Virus record (IMG/VR): IMGVR_UViG_3300035117_000094
Location: 39,589-103,588 of that record
Length of the DNA stretch: 64,000 bases
From: a virus
Direction: 5' to 3' (one strand)
The position numbers were made by a program, and so were the translations under genes. This document shows, in pieces, positions 15,661 to 21,412 of the stretch. Within the stretch, counting starts at the first letter, position 1; every line of letters starts with the position of its first letter. The notes beneath the pieces are model-generated. The model was given only the letters and a program-made list of their open reading frames with translations, searched no databases and was not told where the DNA came from.

Positions 15661-15855
15661 ATGCGGGTTGAGGTAGACGCCGACGAGTACAGCGGCGACA
15701 TCGGCATCACGTTCGAGGATGAGAGCGCGTTCCTGCGCGAGTACTGCACGATCGAGGTACCCGATGACGTGGCCGCCCAGTGGAAGGACGCCCGGGACAA
15801 GTACCGGGTCATGCTCAGGCAGGTGAACGAGTATGCCGGGAGGACGCTCATCTGA
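15661..15855 (+). CDS. Small acidic hypothetical protein
   Basis: 64 aa; ATG 15661 with GAGGAGGACCGGG upstream is preferred to GTG 15643. Pattern: MRVEVDADEYSGDIGITF then helix AAQWKDARDKYRVMLRQV. The function is unknown. It sits 10 bp before the sigma-like gene. Confidence 0.55.
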   Translation: MRVEVDADEYSGDIGITFEDESAFLREYCTIEVPDDVAAQWKDARDKYRVMLRQVNEYAGRTLI

Positions 15856-15865
15856 GGACGAGCCT

Positions 15866-16456
15866 GTGCCTCACGGTGACGAGTCCGGAATCCGGGTGCC
15901 ACTGGACTTCGGGGACTACCGCAGGTGGCTGTACAAGACGGCGGCCGACCTGCTGCCGGGCGGCTACTACGACACGGGCATTGACGACCTGGCGCAGGAG
16001 GGCCGGGTGGCCATGTGGCGTGCCCTGGAAACTCATGACCCGGCCAGGGGGGCGCTCGCCCCGTGGGTAACCCGGGCTGCCCGTACCCGGATGCGCGACC
16101 TGGCATGGGGCCACGGGCAGCCTACCGGGCACGAGCCTGTCCGGGGCTTCACGGAGGCCGAGGTAGCCGTTTACATAGACGGGCAGGAATCGCCTGACGA
16201 CCTGGCCCCGGCCGAGGCTGCCGTGGAGATGGCCGAGCCAGCGCTCATGGAGGTGCTGCGGGAGCTGCCCGAGGAGCAGAGGGAGTATATCTGGCTGCGC
16301 TTCTGGTGCGGGATAGAGGTCTCCTCGCGCGTCCCGGGCATCCGCAGCGTGGCGGCCCAGTACCCTATCCTGAGGAAGCGCTGGGTATGGGTGAAGGCAC
16401 GCGAGACGCTGGCTGCCGACCCTCGCGTACGGCAGCTGGCAGAGGTAACCGGATGA
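15866..16456 (+). CDS. Sigma-70-family-like transcription factor
   Basis: 196 aa from GTG 15866 (GAGGA upstream). Region 2 is clear: DDLAQEGRVAMWRAL then HDPARGALAPWVTRAARTR and MRDLAW. After an acidic linker, a region-4-like part follows: LRELPEEQREYIWLRFWCG and later LRKRWVWVKARETL. It has the two-region layout of small sigma factors. It may direct host RNA polymerase to phage promoters; the repeated GCCGGAATAAC elements are candidate targets (inference). It could instead be a non-sigma HTH regulator. Confidence 0.7.
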   Translation: MPHGDESGIRVPLDFGDYRRWLYKTAADLLPGGYYDTGIDDLAQEGRVAMWRALETHDPARGALAPWVTRAARTRMRDLAWGHGQPTGHEPVRGFTEAEVAVYIDGQESPDDLAPAEAAVEMAEPALMEVLRELPEEQREYIWLRFWCGIEVSSRVPGIRSVAAQYPILRKRWVWVKARETLAADPRVRQLAEVTG

Positions 16457-16469
16457 GAGGGCATGCGCG

Positions 16470-16964
16470 ATGATCGTATCCGTCATAGGGATCGACCCGG
16501 GCGCGACGACGGGGCTGGCGTTCCTCGACTACTGCCTCCAGCCGGGCGGGGCGTACCTGCTCGGCAAGCCCGTGCTGCTCCAGGCTGAGGGCGACTCCGC
16601 CGTGCACGTCCTGGAGGCGATGCTCCGCACCTGGTACGGCCCTGACGAGCGGGTCACCGGCCGGTTCGCCGGCGTTGAGCGGTTCGTCACCGGCAGGTCA
16701 GCGGGCACCCGGGGGCCGGCGGCCGAGGTGACCCGGCAGCTCGTCATGGCGCTCGCCGAGTGCTGCCAGGTCGGGGGCTACCGCGTGCAACTGCGCAACG
16801 CCGCCGTCGCCAAGGACTGGGCCACGGACAAGAGGCTCATCAGGGCCGGGATCGCCACGGCGGACTCCGGGATCCACGGCAAGCTCAGGGACGGCTTCGA
16901 TGCCGCCCGCCACGGCCTGTACGCCGCCGTGTGGGACGCTAAGATGAAGGACCCGCTGGCATGA
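16470..16964 (+). CDS. RuvC-like Holliday junction resolvase
   Basis: 164 aa from ATG 16470. The RNase-H-fold signature is present: GIDPGATTGLAF (first Asp), FAGVERFV (Glu after strand 4) and DGFDAARHGLYAAVW (C-terminal Asp/His group). It matches RuvC-type resolvases used by actinophages to resolve recombination junctions and trim DNA before packaging. ATGA overlap with the next gene. Confidence 0.85.
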   Translation: MIVSVIGIDPGATTGLAFLDYCLQPGGAYLLGKPVLLQAEGDSAVHVLEAMLRTWYGPDERVTGRFAGVERFVTGRSAGTRGPAAEVTRQLVMALAECCQVGGYRVQLRNAAVAKDWATDKRLIRAGIATADSGIHGKLRDGFDAARHGLYAAVWDAKMKDPLA

Positions 16965-17242
16965 ACACCGATCGCAAGGGCCTGCTGGGCGTGCTGACCG
17001 GAGACTGGGACTGGCCGGAGGGGGCAGCCGAGGCCGCTGTCCTGGTAGCGGACACCGCCGGCCGGCTGACTATCGCCGTTGGCCCGGAGACGGACCTGGT
17101 CATCTCCGCGCTGGAGCCGTGCGAGGCGTGCGGCAAGGGCGGCGGGTACGACGTGCTCGAAGCGGACCGGAAGGCCGGGGCCGGTGGCTTACACGGCCCT
17201 CGTCAGGACAGGACGTTACCACCAGGGGCACTACGCCTATGA
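16961..17242 (+). CDS. Hypothetical protein
   Basis: 93 aa from ATG 16961. The N-terminal half is alpha/beta (GLLGVLTGDWDWPEGAAEAA, RLTIAVGPETDLVISAL). A CEACGKGGGYDVL motif at ~54-66 could be half of a zinc site. The last 59 bp overlap the next gene in another frame, so the C-terminus may be non-functional. Confidence 0.5.
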   Translation: MNTDRKGLLGVLTGDWDWPEGAAEAAVLVADTAGRLTIAVGPETDLVISALEPCEACGKGGGYDVLEADRKAGAGGLHGPRQDRTLPPGALRL

Positions 17243-17459
17243 TTTCGAGACGCCAGGGGAGCGCAAGGAGTTCGTTAAGTCGCACCCGCAGGTGTGGTGG
17301 TACTTCTTTCCCGAGGAGGACGAGTTCGAGTCGGGCTGGCACAAGGGCGGCGCGTGGAAGGCCCTTGTGCCAGGGCCAGAAGCCCCTGAACCGCCCGTAG
17401 CGGCCCCGGAAGTCCCGCCCCTGGTCCAGGAGCGGCCAGAGCCGGAGGACCGCTGGTGA
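17184..17459 (+). CDS. Small hypothetical protein
   Basis: 91 aa from GTG 17184 (GAAGGCCGGGGCCG upstream). The N-terminal half is aromatic (GRYHQGHYAYDFETPGERK, VWWYFFPEEDEF) and the C-terminus is proline/glutamate-rich and probably disordered. No family is recognised. Confidence 0.5.
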   Translation: MAYTALVRTGRYHQGHYAYDFETPGERKEFVKSHPQVWWYFFPEEDEFESGWHKGGAWKALVPGPEAPEPPVAAPEVPPLVQERPEPEDRW

Positions 17460-17740
17460 GCGGTTACGGCCTCACGTGGAGCGAGCTTAACGACTTCGCC
17501 GCCGGCCTGCCGAAGCTGCGGCGGACCGAGCTGCACTGCCACCCCCTCGTCCTGGCTGCCCTGAAGGAGATCTCGGACAGGGAGCCGTCGTTCAGCGCCC
17601 TTCCCCCGGGCGGCGGCCTTGCCGGCATCCCGGTTTACGAGCACGCGCTCTGGGCGGCGGGGTACTGGGAGCTGCGCGAGGACGGTACAGTGACTGACAG
17701 CGGCACGATCGTGCCGTTGCCCGCCAGGGAGGCCACGTGA
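17456..17740 (+). CDS. Small hypothetical protein
   Basis: 94 aa from GTG 17456 (GTGA overlap). It contains TWSELNDFAAGLPKLRRTEL and HPLVLAALKEI, then PPGGGLAGIPVYEH; the latter resembles short segments of phage structural or inhibitor proteins of unknown function. GTGA overlap with the next gene. Confidence 0.5.
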   Translation: MSGYGLTWSELNDFAAGLPKLRRTELHCHPLVLAALKEISDREPSFSALPPGGGLAGIPVYEHALWAAGYWELREDGTVTDSGTIVPLPAREAT

Positions 17741-17958
17741 AACTGAGGCAGCTAGCCGCGCTGTACGCCAAGACGCGGGTCATCTCGTGGCTGACCACCA
17801 CGAACCAGGCGGTGTGCATCTTCACCACGGACGGCTGCCGTATAAACCTCGCCGAGTTCTGCAACGGCCAGTACCGCGAGTCGCCGCCGCTCATTCCCGA
17901 TTTCATGCCGCCCGAGTGGCAGCAGGGGCAGCAGAAGCCCCCGGGGGAAAGCCCGTAA
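17737..17958 (+). CDS. Small hypothetical protein
   Basis: 73 aa from GTG 17737. Short basic N-terminus, a beta-like centre (VISWLTTTNQAVCIFTTDG) and a proline/glutamine-rich end. No family is recognised. Confidence 0.5.
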   Translation: MKLRQLAALYAKTRVISWLTTTNQAVCIFTTDGCRINLAEFCNGQYRESPPLIPDFMPPEWQQGQQKPPGESP

Positions 17959-17986
17959 CGAGGACAACGCAGTACAAGGAGGGCAC

Positions 17987-18259
17987 ATGAGGCCATGGAA
18001 GGACCCGGGGTCAGCGGGCACCCGGGACGTCACGGGCGATGACATGCCGGGGAGGGGCAGGCTGCGCGTCATGGCCGGCGTCTCCCTGAACGAGGCTGCC
18101 AAGGCCCGGGGCGGGCTGATCGCGGGCGGCAGGCCCGGTGAGGCAGCACGGGTGGAGGCCAGCGCCATCGAGGGCGCCTCCGCGCTGGAGCTGTACGACG
18201 CCAGCCAGAAACCGCCGGTCTTATGCCGGGCGGATCACACGGCCCGCACTGCGGCCTGA
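17987..18259 (+). CDS. Small hypothetical protein
   Basis: 90 aa; ATG 17987 follows AAGGAGGGCAC. It is alanine/glycine-rich with a helix (AGVSLNEAAKARGGLIAG) and LELYDASQKPPVLC near the end. It overlaps the small Cys-rich ORF at 18223. The function is unknown. Confidence 0.5.
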   Translation: MRPWKDPGSAGTRDVTGDDMPGRGRLRVMAGVSLNEAAKARGGLIAGGRPGEAARVEASAIEGASALELYDASQKPPVLCRADHTARTAA

Positions 18260-18348
18260 GCAGCGACGGCAAGTACATGATCTGCTGTGACTGCCCTTCC
18301 TGCCACGGTCCTGTGGAGCCGGCGCCCCTGAAGCCCCCGAGGAAGTAA
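18223..18348 (+). CDS. 41-aa cysteine-rich mini-protein
   Basis: From ATG 18223 in a frame different from the overlapping gene. The protein carries PHCGL, then YMICCDCPSCHGPV, giving four to six cysteines plus histidines in 41 residues, which fits a zinc knuckle. No clear ribosome site is seen, and expression may depend on coupling to the upstream gene. The TAA stop is followed at once by the GCCGGAATAACCC element. Confidence 0.45.
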   Translation: MPGGSHGPHCGLSSDGKYMICCDCPSCHGPVEPAPLKPPRK

Positions 18349-18366
18349 GCCGGAATAACCCGGGAC
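18349..18366 (+). promoter_or_regulatory. Recurrent intergenic element, copy after TAA
   Basis: GCCGGAATAACCCGGGACC follows the TAA stop at 18348 without a gap and precedes the start at 18387 by about 20 bp. Confidence 0.4.
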
Positions 18367-18386
18367 CACAGGAGGTTCACCAGGGC

Positions 18387-18626
18387 ATGCCGAACAACAT
18401 GAGCCAGCGACAGAAAAAAGGACGACCGCCTCGCGGCAAGCCGGTGAGCGAGGATGGCCGCATGGCGAACTACGAGCGTCAGGCTTACGCGCTCAGCGGC
18501 GGCAGGAGCGGGCACCGGGCTACCCGTGACGGGTTCACCGGGCCGCAGCGGCGCCGCCTCACCCACAAGGACAACCACGCCAGTGCTTCGTTCGGGGCAG
18601 GGGCAGGACAGGAGGCCGCAGCATGA
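18387..18626 (+). CDS. Small basic hypothetical protein
   Basis: 79 aa from ATG 18387 (AGGAGG lies about 10 nt upstream; ATG 18399 is possible). It is rich in Lys/Arg/Gln (SQRQKKGRPPRGKPV, GPQRRRLTHKDNH), possibly nucleic-acid binding and disordered. ATGA overlap with the following gene. Confidence 0.5.
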   Translation: MPNNMSQRQKKGRPPRGKPVSEDGRMANYERQAYALSGGRSGHRATRDGFTGPQRRRLTHKDNHASASFGAGAGQEAAA

Positions 18627-19348
18627 GCGGAGACTACGACGATTACGAGCGGGCGAGTTACCCGATCTCGGCTTTCCTCCCGACGCGCCGGTCCGTGGCC
18701 TGTGACGTCATGGCGGACAGCGATGCCGTGGTCGCTACGGTGTCTTACTCGTACAGGGGCGGTCGCAGCGAGTTTCCGCTAGCGTATACGATGACCGGCT
18801 CCTCCAAGCGCGAGCGCGGCGACGCCTGTGACGCGGAGGTGGGCGAGCTGCTCGCCGTGTCCCGCGCCCTGGCCAAGCTGGCGGCCCGCCTGGAGAAGCG
18901 GGCACAGGGCCGGATGCGGCAGCTAGCCGCCATTAAGCGGCATAAGGCCGAGATCAGGGCGCGTAAGGCGGCCAGCTCGCCTCCCGTGGACACGGCCTCT
19001 GCGACGGCGCTGTTCACCAGCTTTAGCGGGTTCAGCCTGCGGATGCCCGTCATCAGCTTCGGCTTCGTCCCGGTTAAGCCGGAAGAAGAGGCGACCATGG
19101 CGGCCGGGCAGGCTGCGCACGACGCGGCGCTAGCGGGCGGCGATACCGCGTTCGGGGAGAGCGTGACCGCGAAAGGCGGCGGTAAGCCGGCAGGAGGCGA
19201 GTACGCGGCGGAGACGGTGTTCCCGGTTCGCGCCCGGTTCACGGATCGCTATTCCGGGCGGGCGCGCCTGCTGGTGCTGAGCGCGCAGGGGTACGTGACG
19301 ATGTACGACGAGGAGTCGGGCAGCAAGATACGCTCTTACTATGCCTGA
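18623..19348 (+). CDS. Hypothetical protein with central coiled coil
   Basis: 241 aa from ATG 18623. The first ~50 residues are beta-rich (VVATVSYSYRGGRSEFP). A long helix follows at ~75-115 (ELLAVSRALAKLAARLEKR, MRQLAAIKRHKAEIR), then a hydrophobic part with FTSFSGFSLRMPVISFGF. The C-terminal ~50 residues have FPVRARFTDRYSGRARLLV. It probably forms oligomers. No family is recognised. Confidence 0.55.
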   Translation: MSGDYDDYERASYPISAFLPTRRSVACDVMADSDAVVATVSYSYRGGRSEFPLAYTMTGSSKRERGDACDAEVGELLAVSRALAKLAARLEKRAQGRMRQLAAIKRHKAEIRARKAASSPPVDTASATALFTSFSGFSLRMPVISFGFVPVKPEEEATMAAGQAAHDAALAGGDTAFGESVTAKGGGKPAGGEYAAETVFPVRARFTDRYSGRARLLVLSAQGYVTMYDEESGSKIRSYYA

Positions 19349-19607
19349 CAAGCATCGTCGCGACGGGATAGCGATCGACCCTGAGAAGGTCCGCTACTTC
19401 CTCAGCCTGCGGGCGCTCAGCCGTAACTCGCTGAGCGCCCGCTCTGGCATCCCGTACCGGGTGCTCACCTTCTACCTGTCCGGGGAGCGACGGCCGAGGG
19501 TGGCTAATTTCCGGAGGCTGTACACCGCCCTCGGCTGTGGTCCCGAGGACTTGCTGAAGGCCCGGCACGGCAGGAAGCACCTCATCGATCATGACGTGAC
19601 GGAGTAG
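19341..19607 (+). CDS. Cro/CI-type helix-turn-helix protein
   Basis: 88 aa from ATG 19341, overlapping the previous gene by 8 bp. The HTH_3/XRE pattern is clear: KVRYFLSLRALSRNSLSAR, SGIPYRVLTFYLSG (recognition helix) and RRLYTALGCGPEDLL. It is probably a small repressor or antirepressor acting on phage promoters. No partner is encoded next to it; the DUF397 gene at 60.7-61.0 kb would be the natural partner class in actinobacteria (inference). Confidence 0.75.
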   Translation: MPDKHRRDGIAIDPEKVRYFLSLRALSRNSLSARSGIPYRVLTFYLSGERRPRVANFRRLYTALGCGPEDLLKARHGRKHLIDHDVTE

Positions 19608-19672
19608 CTGTGCCGCGTTACCGCCCGGTAGGCTAGGTAGCGGAGTGGATCCCTACTAGACCTGGGCGTTCG

Positions 19673-20272
19673 GTGGATGCTAGCGCGTGGCTTACCGTTA
19701 TCACGGCTGTCGCCTCAGTGGCGGCCAACTTCGTCGCCTACGTGGCGTGGCGGGATGGCCGCAAGAAGGACGATGGCACGGCGCTGAAGGAGCAGGTCCA
19801 GGGGCAGATCGCTACCGCCCTGGAACCTGCCGCCTTGCTTATCAGCGGGCTTAGCCAGAAGTTCGAGGCCCATCTCGGGCACGAGCCGGTTATCCTGGAC
19901 GCAGCGCTAGCGCGGTCCCTACAGCCCGTGCGCGAGGACATAGCCGTGCTCAAGAGCCAGGTCGAGGTGTTCTGGAAGCAGGTGGGCTTCAACATGGCGA
20001 CGACCCTTCACCAGCCCGACCCGGCGCGCAAGCACGTTGACACGCTGCTTGAGGCGTTCATGGCCATGCTCGACGACGGGCCGCCGATGGGACCGGGGGA
20101 GGTAGAGGAGCTACGGCGCCTGCTCGTGGTCATACGTGACTGGGAGCCGGGGCAGCGGATAGACTTTCCAGTGCGGCAGGGGGAACAGGCCGCAGCCGGC
20201 CTCCTGCTCAGCGTGATGAGTCACGTGATCCCGCCCCGCGAGCTGGTAAACGGAGGTAAGCAGCATGCCTGA
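19673..20272 (+). CDS. Membrane-anchored helical protein
   Basis: 199 aa from GTG 19673. One N-terminal TM (residues ~4-24: AWLTVITAVASVAANFVAY) is followed by basic RDGRKKDDG and long helices (LKEQVQGQIATALEP, REDIAVLKSQVEVFWKQVG), then ELRRLLVVIRDWEPGQ. The layout is of a membrane-anchored coiled-coil protein. The 65 bp before it are non-coding and contain several TA-rich hexamers. Function unknown. Confidence 0.6.
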   Translation: MDASAWLTVITAVASVAANFVAYVAWRDGRKKDDGTALKEQVQGQIATALEPAALLISGLSQKFEAHLGHEPVILDAALARSLQPVREDIAVLKSQVEVFWKQVGFNMATTLHQPDPARKHVDTLLEAFMAMLDDGPPMGPGEVEELRRLLVVIRDWEPGQRIDFPVRQGEQAAAGLLLSVMSHVIPPRELVNGGKQHA

Positions 20273-20816
20273 AGACGAGAGCAAGCTAACGGAAGTGCCC
20301 GGGTTCCCGGCGGATCCGGTGATTGCCCTTGCCGTGCGCAAGGCCACCGAGCGCCTGGAGAACGTCATCGGCGGCATGAAGGAGGAGCTGCGGCTGGCCC
20401 AGCGGGCGGCGCGCTGGCGCACGCTCTGGGTATGCCTGCTCGGCCTCGCCTGCACGGGCGTGGCCTTCGTCGCGGTACTCGCGCTTACCACGGCCAGCCA
20501 GGAGCGCGCCACGGCCGGCCAGGCACGCGCCGCAGCACGGCAGGCGCAGGCAATTACCCAGCAGGTAGTCCAGGGGTCGCTGCGATCGTGCCTGGACGGC
20601 AACGCTAATCGCGCGGGCACCGTGCTGGCCATCGACCGGCTGGTCACGCTGCTCGTCAACGGCAGCAAGGACCCGGCCACGCTGAAGGCTGAGCGCACTT
20701 ACGAGGCGTACGTCCTTGCCGTCAACGCGCCCCAGAACTGCTACGCGGTCTACCACGTGAAGCCCCCGGTACCCGGCGTCCCGGCTGGCGCTGCGGGTGC
20801 CAGTGCCCTACCCTGA
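20265..20816 (+). CDS. Single-TM protein with flanking coiled coils
   Basis: 183 aa from ATG 20265, overlapping the previous gene by 8 bp. A helix with RKATERLENVIGGMKEELR precedes one TM (~50-72: WVCLLGLACTGVAFVAVLAL), and an Ala/Gln-rich helix follows (GQARAAARQAQAITQQVV). The C-terminal part contains two cysteines (SLRSCLDGN, PQNCYAVYH). It may pair with the preceding membrane protein. No family is recognised. Confidence 0.6.
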   Translation: MPEDESKLTEVPGFPADPVIALAVRKATERLENVIGGMKEELRLAQRAARWRTLWVCLLGLACTGVAFVAVLALTTASQERATAGQARAAARQAQAITQQVVQGSLRSCLDGNANRAGTVLAIDRLVTLLVNGSKDPATLKAERTYEAYVLAVNAPQNCYAVYHVKPPVPGVPAGAAGASALP

Positions 20817-20831
20817 GCACAGGAGGTAGTC

Positions 20832-20984
20832 ATGAAGGACGTTAGCGGGCTGAACGGCATGCTCGGGGACGGCGAGGGGCAGTGGCCGCGCATCGGCGAG
20901 GTCGCCCCTGACCCGGTCCCGGAGTGGCCGCTGGTGGACACGGCAGACAGGGGTCCGCAGGATCCCCGGTGGGAGAAGCTGTAG
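20832..20984 (+). CDS. 50-aa hypothetical protein
   Basis: ATG 20832 follows AGGAGGTAGTC, a strong ribosome site. The protein (start MKDVSGLNGMLG; end DPRWEKL) is acidic and Pro/Gly-rich. It ends 6 bp before the first tRNA-like element. The N-terminal MKDVSG also begins the protein at 50160-50357, which may be chance. Confidence 0.55.
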   Translation: MKDVSGLNGMLGDGEGQWPRIGEVAPDPVPEWPLVDTADRGPQDPRWEKL

Positions 20985-20990
20985 CAGGCA

Positions 20991-21063
20991 CGGCCGGTAG
21001 CTCAACGGCAGAGCGCCCCGGGAGGAACCGGGGAAGACCTAGGTTCGAGTCCTGGCCGGCCAC
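20991..21063 (+). tRNA. tRNA-like element 1, aberrant anticodon loop
   Basis: Acceptor CGGCCGG / CCGGCCA forms six pairs with a C-A mismatch at the end. Position 8-9 is TA, the D stem is GCTC/GAGC, and the T arm is CTAGG-TTCGAGT-CCTGG. The anticodon stem CCCCG/CGGGG is perfect but closes an 8-nt loop, GGAGGAAC, with no U33. The length of 73 nt is normal and no CCA is encoded. A true tRNA would normally have a 7-nt loop with U33, so the decoding role is doubtful and no amino acid is assigned. Confidence 0.5.
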
Positions 21064-21066
21064 TGG

Positions 21067-21072
21067 TAGAAT
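21067..21072 (+). promoter_or_regulatory. Candidate -10 box (TAGAAT) before mini-ORF 21080
   Basis: TAGAAT-N7-ATG with spacer GGGCTTC, the same layout as at 4001 and 49076. A TTCGAG hexamer (from the T-loop of tRNA-like element 1) lies 17 nt upstream and could act as -35. Confidence 0.4.
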
Positions 21073-21079
21073 GGGCTTC

Positions 21080-21145
21080 ATGTCAAAGCTGCACGCGCGC
21101 CCGTCACTCCAGTACCGGTACGAGCACTACGACCCCCGGGAATAA
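21080..21145 (+). CDS. 21-aa mini-ORF, possibly translated leader
   Basis: ATG 21080 to TAA encodes MSKLHARPSLQYRYEHYDP plus two residues. It has no Shine-Dalgarno but sits exactly 7 nt after TAGAAT. Its stop codon lies inside the GGGAATAAC element that begins the duplicated leader. It may be a leader peptide or chance. Confidence 0.3.
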   Translation: MSKLHARPSLQYRYEHYDPRE

Positions 21146-21183
21146 CCGCAGCGTACCTGCGCTGCACGCGAAGACCGGGCCGG
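21138..21183 (+). repeat. Duplicated tRNA leader, copy A
   Basis: GGGAATAAC is followed by the hairpin GCAGCG-TACCTG-CGCTGC, then ACGC and GAAGACCGGGCCGG. It matches copy B (21272-21318) in sequence and spacing. The stem differs from B by a compensatory G-C to A-T change, which suggests an RNA structure under selection. Confidence 0.6.
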
Positions 21184-21241
21184 GCGGAACTGGCTGCACC
21201 GGGTCAAGGGGAGTTCGAGCCTCCCTCCCGGGCCGGTCTTC
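21170..21241 (+). tRNA. tRNA-like element 2, lacking an anticodon arm
   Basis: A 15-bp stem with one mismatch (GAAGACCGGGCCGGG / CCCGGGCCGGTCTTC) encloses a canonical T arm, GGGAG-TTCGAGC-CTCCC. A D-loop-like AACTGGCT occurs 5' of it, but no anticodon arm can be drawn in the remaining ~15 nt. It may be a truncated tRNA, a tRNA-like structural RNA or a processing signal. Confidence 0.35.
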
Positions 21242-21271
21242 GTGCCAGCAGGTACCGGGGCAGCGAGGCCG

Positions 21272-21318
21272 GGGAATAAGCGCAACGTGCCTTGCGTTAC
21301 ACGTGAAGACCGGGCCGG
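21272..21318 (+). repeat. Duplicated tRNA leader, copy B
   Basis: GGGAATAAG, then CGCAACGTGCCTTGCG and ACACGT, ending in GAAGACCGGGCCGG as in copy A. The distance from GGGAATA to GAAGACC is 33 nt here and 32 nt in copy A. Confidence 0.6.
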
Positions 21319-21409
21319 TAGCTCAGCGGATCAGAGCAGCAGTGGCCACTGTGGCGATTCGTCGTCATGACAAGAGAGCAGGACGCGGGTTCGAGTCCCG
21401 CCCGGCCCG
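21312..21409 (+). tRNA. tRNA-like element 3 with expanded anticodon region
   Basis: The acceptor GGGCCGG/CCGGCCC is perfect (7 bp). TA at 8-9, D stem GCTC/GAGC and T arm GCGGG-TTCGAGT-CCCGC are all canonical. Between D and T arms are 47 nt instead of ~23, starting with the palindrome CAGTGGCCACTG (21340-21351), and no 5-bp/7-nt anticodon arm is found. It could contain an insertion or a long variable arm, or be a degenerate tRNA. No identity is assigned. Confidence 0.5.
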
Positions 21410-21412
21410 GTC

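Noticed and set aside
20991-21409. Assigning amino acids (for example Pro or Ser) to the tRNA-like elements
   Set aside because: None has a 7-nt anticodon loop with U33, so any anticodon choice would be a guess.
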